64,000 nucleotides of DNA. It comes from Roseburia sp. AF12-17LB. Lineage in GTDB: Bacteria; Bacillota; Clostridia; Lachnospirales; Lachnospiraceae. The notes below the pieces were generated by a model, which worked only from the letters and a program-made list of their open reading frames with translations, did not search any database and had not been told where the DNA came from. The stretch covers positions 27,099-91,098 of the forward strand of contig NZ_QUHR01000011.1 in NCBI RefSeq assembly GCF_003479605.1. The letters are read 5' to 3'. The translations under genes and the position numbers were made by a program. Shown here piece after piece: positions 1 through 6,031 of the stretch (position 1 is the stretch's first letter; every line of letters starts with the position of its first letter).

Positions 1-991
1 TGGATAACTTAGCATAAATTGTGGATAACTTTAGTTGAGTGAAGTTAAATTAGCGTCTATATGTGGTATTTCAATATAAATATGCACACTATATATAGAC
101 GCATTTTGCTTTACAAACCACTTGGTTTAGTGGCTAAACGCATCAAAACTGGACAAATTGACAAATCCAACAATAAATTCGGTCTGATTTGCGATATGAC
201 ACTGTACTGTGCTAAAGTAATCTGGATTGTAGATACATCAGACACAATTCTATATTCATCAGGCAGAAAAGAGTGGTTAATAGTGTAGTATTGTACACTG
301 TTCCAAACTGGTGCTACGGTATTTCCACATTTTTCCGTGGGATTAGGGGGTATCAGATGGGGATATAATCAGAAGAAATCTCGATTTCCTTGGCTTACAT
401 TCACTTGACTATCAATCAAGTGAGCGTTTTAGGGGTGATTTGAGCCGATAATGGGGTTAAATGTGACCAGATGTAGGGTGATAGAGCGTAAAATTGCTCT
501 GTACTAATCCATTGTGCAATATGTACAAAGTGGTGAATAGATGTTCGTTGTGCAATACGGAGAAAATACAGTGCTATTTTTGTGCAAAGTGACGGAACGA
601 TTCAGAGCAAATTTATTTAAAGATTTGTGAATTTCTGAAAAAACTTCAAAACAATTTGGTTTATTGTCAGACAATTAAAATATTAAATTTTTGTGAATTT
701 TTTGCGTTACCCCTTGACTTCAAAAATTTTTTTCCTTAATCAGAAAAATCCCCACAGAGCAATTTTAGGGTACACATTATCTGTGTAACCTGACACAACC
801 TAAGTCGGCATATCGCCCCCTTTAGGATATGGGGATAATTCAAATCCGAAAGTTTCGGAATTGCCAGAGCCGAATTATTCGGTTCTGCCAAAAGAAAAAA
901 TTTTTACTTTGCCAAAAACATCAAACGACCATCAAGGTTTACCAAATTTGGTGTAAGTCCAAAATAAAATAAGATGCCCGAACAGGACACC
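1..991. other. Gene-poor AT-rich stretch with short repeats, probably part of an integrated element
   Basis: I see no convincing gene here. What can be seen: TGTGGATAA at 20-28 (a DnaA-box-like sequence on the minus strand) with a second partial copy at the window edge; a perfect 10-bp inverted repeat at 53-62 and 93-102; three direct copies of TTGTGCAA at 512-519, 548-555 and 580-587; a perfect 14-bp inverted repeat at 489-502 and 754-767, with a near copy at 603-615; and a hairpin at 865-887 beside the palindrome CCGAAAGTTTCGG at 846-858. Such clusters are known from replication or control regions of mobile elements, but the function here is inference. Confidence 0.4.
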
Positions 992-1264
992 TTACTTCCT
1001 CAACTTATCTACTAACTGTGAAATCAGTTCCACGGATTCATCATCAAGACCAGTAACATCCACATTCCTCTTATCAGTAATTCCTAAGAGATAATCTGTA
1101 GATACATGGAATATACGAGCCAACTTTATCAATGCTTCATATGAAGGATAACGACTGCCTGATTCATAGGAAGATACAGCACTTATGGCTAATCCTATTC
1201 TATCTGCTACTTGCTTTTGAGTTAATTTCTTCTCAGTTCTGAGAGATCGTAGTTTTTCTCCCAT
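992..1264 (-). CDS. XRE-family helix-turn-helix regulator
   Basis: A small DNA-binding protein of about 90 residues. An XRE/Cro-type helix-turn-helix covers most of it (GEKLRSLRTEKKLTQKQVAD, then AISAVSSYESGSRYPS and a YLLGI ending), followed by a short acidic-to-basic tail; no second domain. The ATG at 1264 gives the usual XRE start (MGEKLR). A GTG start at 1282 is also open and neither has a strong ribosome site. It is divergent from the small lipoprotein gene. TGATA-GTG-TATCA at 1293-1305 and another TGTATCA at 1275-1281 are plausible binding sites for autoregulation. Probably a control gene of the integrated element ending near 2584. Confidence 0.85.
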   Translation of the reverse strand: MGEKLRSLRTEKKLTQKQVADRIGLAISAVSSYESGSRYPSYEALIKLARIFHVSTDYLLGITDKRNVDVTGLDDESVELISQLVDKLRK

Positions 1265-1274
1265 ATTCACCAAC

Positions 1275-1305
1275 TGTATCACCTACTTTCACTGATAGTG
1301 TATCA
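1275..1305. promoter_or_regulatory. Candidate operator of the XRE regulator
   Basis: TGATAGTGTATCA (1293-1305) is an inverted repeat with 5-bp arms and a 3-bp centre; TGTATCA recurs at 1275-1281. Both lie just upstream of or over the start of the XRE gene, in the gap shared with the divergent lipoprotein gene, where such repressors often bind. Assignment is by position and symmetry only. Confidence 0.35.
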
Positions 1306-1357
1306 ATTAGTATTTTTGTTGTGGTGTAATAAAATACACAAATACGGAAATATTGTA

Positions 1358-1386
1358 TTGAAAATGCCTACAGTTAATGGTACAAT
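1358..1386 (+). promoter_or_regulatory. Sigma-A-like promoter of the small lipoprotein gene
   Basis: TTGAAA at 1358-1363 and TACAAT at 1381-1386 are separated by 17 bp and lie about 50 bp upstream of the lipoprotein start. Confidence 0.5.
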
Positions 1387-1437
1387 TTATATAACATCTA
1401 GGAAATTAGTACAGTGATTTGAAAGGGGGCTATTTTT

Positions 1438-1665
1438 ATGAGAAAGAAATTTATCAAAGGAATTGTTCTTACATTAACTTGTTTAGGAATGATGGGTTTA
1501 TTTACGGCATGTTCCAGCGATGATGAGTATAGAGATACTTTGAATAGTGGTCTTGATAAATACTATAATAATGAAGACATGACAAAACAAGAACATGATG
1601 CTGTTGAAAATTTCAATAATTGGAAAGATAAACAAGGCGAAAAAAAATACAGCGATTGGGACTGA
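1438..1665 (+). CDS. Small predicted lipoprotein
   Basis: 75 residues. The N-terminus has two lysines and an arginine, a hydrophobic stretch (about residues 8-22) and a lipobox LFTAC with the cysteine at residue 25, so it should be lipid-anchored on the outer face of the membrane. The mature part is only about 50 residues, highly charged and without a recognised domain. A ribosome site (AAGGGGGC) precedes the ATG. The next gene starts 25 bases after the stop and may be cotranscribed. Element-encoded lipoproteins of this size sometimes act in surface exclusion, but nothing in the sequence shows that here. Confidence 0.7.
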   Translation: MRKKFIKGIVLTLTCLGMMGLFTACSSDDEYRDTLNSGLDKYYNNEDMTKQEHDAVENFNNWKDKQGEKKYSDWD

Positions 1666-1689
1666 TTGGTAATAAGGAGATGTAAAAGT

Positions 1690-1983
1690 ATGAAGATTAC
1701 ACATAATGATGCAGTTGTTTTGGAAGGAATTGTTTGTAATTTATATAATGGAGCACGTCAAGGGTCAATGGGTGGTATTATAGAAGCAAGTCATTTTGAA
1801 AGAAACCCATTTCATGCTGCTCTTATCTGCATTTCTAAATTATATTCTGGAATGTTTGATGATAAGATAGATCAATTCGTATGTACATGGGAAACTGTAT
1901 TTAATTATCCTGATGAAAATCAGGAATATACAATAGAACAGTATATTAAGGAACTTAGAGAATTGATTTCAATATTGAAATAA
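1690..1983 (+). CDS. Small protein of unknown function
   Basis: 97 residues starting at the ATG at 1690, which has AAGGAG about 10 bases upstream; an in-frame upstream start at 1666 lacks a ribosome site. I do not recognise the family. It is soluble, without signal peptide or membrane segment, with a GSMGG stretch in the first third and an acidic, probably helical C-terminus. It follows the small lipoprotein gene and is followed by a terminator, so the two probably form a short transcript of the integrated element. Confidence 0.65.
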   Translation: MKITHNDAVVLEGIVCNLYNGARQGSMGGIIEASHFERNPFHAALICISKLYSGMFDDKIDQFVCTWETVFNYPDENQEYTIEQYIKELRELISILK

Positions 1984-2011
1984 GAAAATAATTGATTATC
2001 ATAAGAGAGGT

Positions 2012-2039
2012 CTACGGTAAAATGCCGTAGTCCTTTTTT
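2012..2039 (+). terminator. Rho-independent terminator
   Basis: CTACGG (2012-2017) pairs with CCGTAG (2025-2030), followed directly by a T-rich run TCCTTTTTT. Confidence 0.7.
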
Positions 2040-2068
2040 ATTGCATATAATAATGAAAGGAGACACAC

Positions 2069-2413
2069 ATGAAAGTATTAGACAGATTAAAGATGGAGTT
2101 ATCCAATCAACAGTATTTCTCTGATGAGCAGTATATCCAGTTCCTTACAGAGAACTCATTAACTCAGACAGATGAATATGATAAATCAACAATGCAGAAG
2201 TCATTGCTATTTACTGTTGTTGATGTACTTGAAGCCGTTACAAATGATATAGATTTAATGACAGGTATCAGTACAGAGTTCTCTAATATCGGACAAGCAT
2301 ATGAGTTTTTAGAAGCAAGAATACAACAGGTGAAAGATAAGATTGCAGCCATTCCAGATGAGAATGAGGACTATAATTGTTTCTCACTGATGTATACGAG
2401 AGATAGAATTTAG
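2069..2413 (+). CDS. Small phage-like protein, function unknown
   Basis: 114 residues with a clear ribosome site (AAAGGAG) upstream of the ATG. Acidic and largely helical, with no membrane segment. The general pattern (a FSDEQYIQFL-type N-terminus, a central VVDVLEAVTNDIDLM helix and a C-terminal LMYTRDR end) resembles small proteins I associate with head or head-tail modules of Clostridia phages, but this is an impression without a database match. It is the last gene before the tRNA-Lys-like sequence at 2512-2584, consistent with lying at the end of an integrated prophage or related element. Confidence 0.55.
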   Translation: MKVLDRLKMELSNQQYFSDEQYIQFLTENSLTQTDEYDKSTMQKSLLFTVVDVLEAVTNDIDLMTGISTEFSNIGQAYEFLEARIQQVKDKIAAIPDENEDYNCFSLMYTRDRI

Positions 2414-2511
2414 CAGTTGACACAGATGGATTTTTAGTGTATTCTATGGATAAGTCACAGATAGTTATACGAATTATCAATAAAAAAGTTATATGAGTTT
2501 CTTGATTACAA

Positions 2512-2584
2512 GGGAGTTGCCTACAGTTGGTAGAGCACTTGACTTTTAATCAAGTTGTCCGGGGTTCGAATCCCCGATGTCTCA
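2512..2584 (+). tRNA. tRNA-Lys(TTT)-like sequence with mismatched 5' part; likely attR of an integrated element
   Basis: From about 2524 to 2584 this reads as a normal tRNA-Lys: anticodon stem CTTGA/TCAAG (2538-2542/2550-2554), loop with anticodon TTT at 2545-2547, T stem CGGGG/CCCCG and a 3' acceptor strand ATGTCTC plus discriminator A, no CCA encoded. The 5' part does not fit: the acceptor strand GGGAGTT pairs poorly with ATGTCTC, and CTAC at 2521-2524 does not pair with GAGC as a D stem. A normal 3' part joined to an unrelated 5' part is what is left at the far end when an element integrates into the 3' half of a tRNA gene. A decayed tRNA is the alternative. Confidence 0.65.
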
Positions 2585-2590
2585 GTAGTT

Positions 2591-2635
2591 AAAAATGGCG
2601 GAAATACTGATAAATACAGTGTTTCCGCCATTTTT
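2591..2635 (+). terminator. Terminator downstream of the tRNA-Lys sequence
   Basis: AAAAATGGCGGAAA (2591-2604) pairs perfectly with TTTCCGCCATTTTT (2622-2635); the T-run is part of the stem, so it can act in both directions. Its position just after the tRNA 3' end suggests it is the original terminator of the host tRNA gene. Confidence 0.85.
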
Positions 2636-2751
2636 GTGAGTAATCGGAAGCAGTGCTAAGTAAGCCCAAATATTCATCTTCACCACATCTTCAAGGGCAT
2701 TTTTGAATATCTTCGTCTTCATTTCATCTTCAAAAGGAGAAAAAGAAGCGT

Positions 2752-2780
2752 TTGCGTAATTAGGTAGAATGCTTTATGAT
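2752..2780 (+). promoter_or_regulatory. Sigma-A-like promoter
   Basis: TTGCGT at 2752-2757 and TATGAT at 2775-2780, 17-bp spacer, upstream of the two-gene unit at 2856-3529. Confidence 0.45.
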
Positions 2781-2855
2781 TAAGACAATGAGGTGTTAGG
2801 AAGGCTTTCAAAAATCTTTGGAGAAACATATAAAGATTGAAAGGAAGATGAAATA

Positions 2856-3044
2856 ATGTATTATGGAAAAGAAACAGGTGAATTAAAAAAAGCAAGAGAA
2901 GAGTATGAAGGTATTTTTGGTTATGATCCAAATGGAGAAATGGAATTAGAGTTTAATGAACAAGACGAATATTTAGCAGTTTTATTACAGTGTATAGAAG
3001 AAAAGAAAGATATGTTTGATGTACTTGGAGGAGAAAAAGCATGA
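2856..3044 (+). CDS. Small acidic protein of unknown function
   Basis: 62 residues, very acidic and charged, without signal or membrane segment; not assigned to a family. It has a ribosome site (AAAGGAAG) and its end overlaps the start of the next gene in an ATGA arrangement, so it is translationally coupled to the flavoprotein gene that follows. The coupling argues that it is a genuine gene and may act with that protein. Confidence 0.6.
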   Translation: MYYGKETGELKKAREEYEGIFGYDPNGEMELEFNEQDEYLAVLLQCIEEKKDMFDVLGGEKA

Positions 3045-3529
3045 CAAGAAGAGAACGTGAAGTAACAGATATAAATGAAATCCTTAAGATTATGGATGCC
3101 TGCAAGATTGTGCATGTGGGACTTGTGGATGGTGACCAGCCTTATGTGTTACCGATGAATTACGGCTATACCTATGAAGATGGGAAAATGGTGATTTACC
3201 TTCATGGAGCAAAGAAGGGTTATAAGTATGATTTGATAGAGAAGAATCCGAAGGTATGCTTTGAAATGGAGTGTGATGTGGTGCCATTTGAAGGAAAGGT
3301 GGCATGTCAGTATGGTAATTCCTATTCCTGTGTTATGGGAAAAGGGAAAGCTGTTATCGTAGAGGATGTAAATGAGAAAATGCAGGCACTTTCCATTTTG
3401 ATGAAATGCCAGACCGGAGGCGATTTTACTTTTAATGAAGAACTGGTATCCATTGTCAATGTGATTCGGATTGATGTAAGTGAATTCAGCGCAAAAAGAA
3501 GACCGATTCCGGAAGGATTGAAAAAGTAA
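3041..3529 (+). CDS. Pyridoxamine 5'-phosphate oxidase-fold flavoprotein, NimA-like
   Basis: 162 residues matching the split-barrel FMN-binding fold of the NimA group: an N-terminal helix with REREVTD, then the conserved strand pattern of LVDGDQPYVLPMNYGY, YLHGAKKGYKYDLI and a KNPKVCFEMECD strand, ending in an RIDVSEFSAKRRP strand. Members bind flavin and in some species reduce 5-nitroimidazoles; most have unknown physiological substrates, so resistance should not be assumed. It overlaps the small acidic gene upstream by 4 bases and is followed by a terminator, giving a two-gene unit. Confidence 0.85.
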   Translation: MTRREREVTDINEILKIMDACKIVHVGLVDGDQPYVLPMNYGYTYEDGKMVIYLHGAKKGYKYDLIEKNPKVCFEMECDVVPFEGKVACQYGNSYSCVMGKGKAVIVEDVNEKMQALSILMKCQTGGDFTFNEELVSIVNVIRIDVSEFSAKRRPIPEGLKK

Positions 3530-3583
3530 CAGAATAACAGAAGATTGAAAAAGAAATATTGACAAAGAAATATTGATAAAGTA

Positions 3584-3621
3584 GAAAGCAGGATTATGAA
3601 AGTGTAATTCCTGCTTTTTTC
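3584..3621 (+). terminator. Rho-independent terminator
   Basis: AAAGCAGGA (3584-3592) pairs with TCCTGCTTT (3609-3617), followed by a short T-run. It closes the NimA-like unit. Confidence 0.75.
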
Positions 3622-3662
3622 TATCCTCAATCATTTATCACAAAACTGTGACAATCTATTCG

Positions 3663-3691
3663 TTGCGCGACGTAGGAAGCATTTGTATAAT
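3663..3691 (+). promoter_or_regulatory. Sigma-A-like promoter of the two-component/ABC operon
   Basis: TTGCGC (3663-3668) and a perfect TATAAT (3686-3691) with a 17-bp spacer, about 80 bp upstream of the response regulator start. Confidence 0.55.
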
Positions 3692-3771
3692 GAGACATAG
3701 GAATGAACCGGGGAAAAGTAGAAAAGAAAAAAACGAATGACAACAGATAAGAAAAAGGATGTTTAGGGAAG

Positions 3772-4440
3772 ATGGATAGAATATTAGTAGTGGAAGATGA
3801 CCGGGAACTGAACCAGGGAATTTGCTTTGCACTGCAGCAGGCAGGGTATGAGACAGAAAGTGCCTATTCCATTCAGGAGGCAAAGCTTGCGGGTTTGCAG
3901 CAGGAATATTCGCTTATGATACTGGATGTAAATCTTCCGGATGGAGAGGGCTTTGGCTTTTGTAAATGGATTATGGAGCGCAGGAAAGTGAAGACCATGT
4001 TTCTTACGGCAAGAGATTTGGAAGAAGATGTATTATCCGGGTATGAACTGGGAGCAGAGGATTATGTGACAAAGCCATTTTCCATACATATTCTGCTAAA
4101 GAAGATAGCGGTCATTTTAAAACGGGAGACGGAAAATCCAAGAAATATTTATGAAGATGGATATCTGCGGATAGACTTTGACCGGGTCAAGGTAGAAATA
4201 GAGGGGAAAGAGTGCATGGTAACACCTACAGAATTTCGGATGTTACGCTTATTTATTGAACATGCAGGACAGCTGCTTTCTTATAATGTGCTGTTAGAGC
4301 AATTGTGGGACTGTGATGAAGCATATGTGGACCGACACACACTGGCAGTCAATGTGAACCGGCTCCGTGGAAAGATAGAGGATGCGGAACACAAATATAT
4401 TTCAAATGTATATGGGATGGGATATCAATGGTTGCGATAG
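3772..4440 (+). CDS. OmpR/PhoB-family response regulator
   Basis: 222 residues. The receiver domain (about 1-115) has the acidic pocket VVEDD at 6-10, the phosphoacceptor Asp52 in LDVNLPDG, Thr79 and Lys101 in the TKPF turn; the C-terminal winged helix (about 125-222) has the OmpR pattern TPTEFRMLRL and a terminal YISNVYGMGYQWL. It should bind DNA when phosphorylated by the kinase encoded next, whose start overlaps its end by 13 bases. The downstream ABC transporter is the likely target, as in the peptide-antibiotic response systems common in Firmicutes. Confidence 0.95.
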   Translation: MDRILVVEDDRELNQGICFALQQAGYETESAYSIQEAKLAGLQQEYSLMILDVNLPDGEGFGFCKWIMERRKVKTMFLTARDLEEDVLSGYELGAEDYVTKPFSIHILLKKIAVILKRETENPRNIYEDGYLRIDFDRVKVEIEGKECMVTPTEFRMLRLFIEHAGQLLSYNVLLEQLWDCDEAYVDRHTLAVNVNRLRGKIEDAEHKYISNVYGMGYQWLR

Positions 4441-5348
4441 GAATAATAGCAGGCTGTGGCATTGTGATAAGTTATCTTCTAGTCAGACTGTATCGGCAGA
4501 AGAAGGAAATCTATGATTTTACGGAAGAACTACAGCGGTGTCTGACGCTGATGAAAGCAGGCGAAGACATTGGAAATGAAGCGGAGTTTAAGGACAGCCT
4601 TTGGGATAAGATTTATCAGGATTTGCAGGAGCTTATGGATGTTTGGAACAGGAAGAACCGACAGAGCCATAAGGAAAAAGAACAGATAAAAGAGTTGATT
4701 TCTGATATTTCCCATCAGGGTAGAACGCCAATGGCGAATATTAAAATATATCTGGAAATTTTAGAAGAGGAACAGGAAGATAAGGTGCGGCGGCAGGAGT
4801 GTATTGGAAAGCTGATAAAACAGACAGAACGGCTGGATTTCCTGATGCAGAGTCTGGTGAAGCTTTCGCGCCTGGAAACCGGAATCATAGAAATATGTGA
4901 AAAGGACACAAAGATTTTTGAAGTGTTAGGACTAGCGGTTGCGGCAGTGGTACCGGGAGCGGAAGCAAAAGAGATTTCTGTCCATGTGGACTGCCCGGAG
5001 ACATTGAAACTGTTTTGCGATGCCAAGTGGACACAGGAAGCAATTTTTAATCTTTTAGAGAATGCAGTGAAATATACTCCAAAAGGGGGAAGCATCTATA
5101 TTTCAGTAATGGAACAGGAGGTTTTTGGAAAAATCAGCATCCGGGATACCGGAAGGGGAATCCCTGCGGAACATCAGGCACAGATTTTTCAAAGGTTTTA
5201 CCGGGAACCGGAAGTCCATGATGAGGATGGAATCGGGATTGGTCTGTATCTGGCACGAAAGATTGTGACGATGCAGGACGGCTATATGGAAGTGCATTCA
5301 GAAAGTGGAAAGGGGGCAGAATTTTGCATTTATCTGCCAATGAAATAA
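4428..5348 (+). CDS. Sensor histidine kinase, short membrane-anchored type
   Basis: 306 residues. One membrane segment at about residues 3-20 with almost no extracytoplasmic part, then a cytoplasmic helix region, an H-box DISHQGRTPMANI, N-box NLLENAVKYT, G1 box DTGRGIP and G2 box GIGIGLYLA. The residue after the catalytic His is Gln rather than the more usual Glu. Kinases with so little outside the membrane often sense through a partner permease; the FtsX-type permease encoded two genes downstream is the obvious candidate. The gene overlaps the regulator before it and the ATPase after it. Confidence 0.93.
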   Translation: MVAIGIIAGCGIVISYLLVRLYRQKKEIYDFTEELQRCLTLMKAGEDIGNEAEFKDSLWDKIYQDLQELMDVWNRKNRQSHKEKEQIKELISDISHQGRTPMANIKIYLEILEEEQEDKVRRQECIGKLIKQTERLDFLMQSLVKLSRLETGIIEICEKDTKIFEVLGLAVAAVVPGAEAKEISVHVDCPETLKLFCDAKWTQEAIFNLLENAVKYTPKGGSIYISVMEQEVFGKISIRDTGRGIPAEHQAQIFQRFYREPEVHDEDGIGIGLYLARKIVTMQDGYMEVHSESGKGAEFCIYLPMK

Positions 5349-6031
5349 AAGAAGTAGTACGGACAGAGGAGTTAAAGAAATATTATCCGTTGGGAACCCA
5401 TACGGTAAAGGCCTTAGATGGAGTGAACCTTACCGTAAAAGAGGGAGAATTTGTGGCAATCACCGGAAAGTCCGGAAGCGGGAAAAGTACGCTGCTGCAT
5501 ATGTTAGGAGCATTGGATGTGCCAACATCCGGAGAAGTCTATATTGATGGGAAAAGCCTTGCATCAATGACGAGGGAAGAGCAGGCAGTCTTTCGAAGAA
5601 GGAAGGTTGGTGTAGTATTTCAAAGCTATAACCTGATTCCTGATTTGAGTGTGTATGAGAATATTGTGCTGCCCATCGAGCTGGATGGAGGTTATGTGGA
5701 CAAGGCATATATAGAAGAATTGTTAAGGCAACTGAAAATAGAAGATAAGCGGGATGCACTGCCGGGTACGTTATCCGGCGGTCAGCAGCAGAGAACAGCA
5801 ATTGCCCGGGCATTATCCTATAAGCCGGCTATTCTCTTAGCGGATGAACCCACGGGAAATCTTGATACACAGACCAGCCATGATGTTATGGGATTGTTAA
5901 AAACAGTGGCACGAAAATATCAGCAGACTACAATTCTGATTACCCATGACATGGACGTGGCGCAGTTGTCAGACCGGATTGTATACATGGAAGATGGGAA
6001 AATCAGGAAGGAACGAAAGCTCTATGCTTAA
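5324..6031 (+). CDS. ABC transporter ATP-binding protein, MacB/BceA-like
   Basis: 235 residues; Walker A GKSGSGKS, Q-loop FQSYNLIPDLS, signature LSGGQQQR, Walker B ILLADEPTGNLD and the H-loop THD are all present. The sequence fits the LolD/MacB/BceA group that powers FtsX-type permeases. It begins with a TTG codon, supported by AAGGGGGC about 7 bases upstream, and overlaps the kinase gene by 25 bases; its end overlaps the permease start. With the permease it should form a peptide-sensing, peptide-detoxifying or peptide-exporting complex. Confidence 0.93.
   Translation: MHLSANEIKEVVRTEELKKYYPLGTHTVKALDGVNLTVKEGEFVAITGKSGSGKSTLLHMLGALDVPTSGEVYIDGKSLASMTREEQAVFRRRKVGVVFQSYNLIPDLSVYENIVLPIELDGGYVDKAYIEELLRQLKIEDKRDALPGTLSGGQQQRTAIARALSYKPAILLADEPTGNLDTQTSHDVMGLLKTVARKYQQTTILITHDMDVAQLSDRIVYMEDGKIRKERKLYA

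Noticed and set aside
61..288. 75-codon open frame near the left edge
   Set aside because: No ribosome site, unlikely composition, and its first part is an inverted repeat; probably non-coding.
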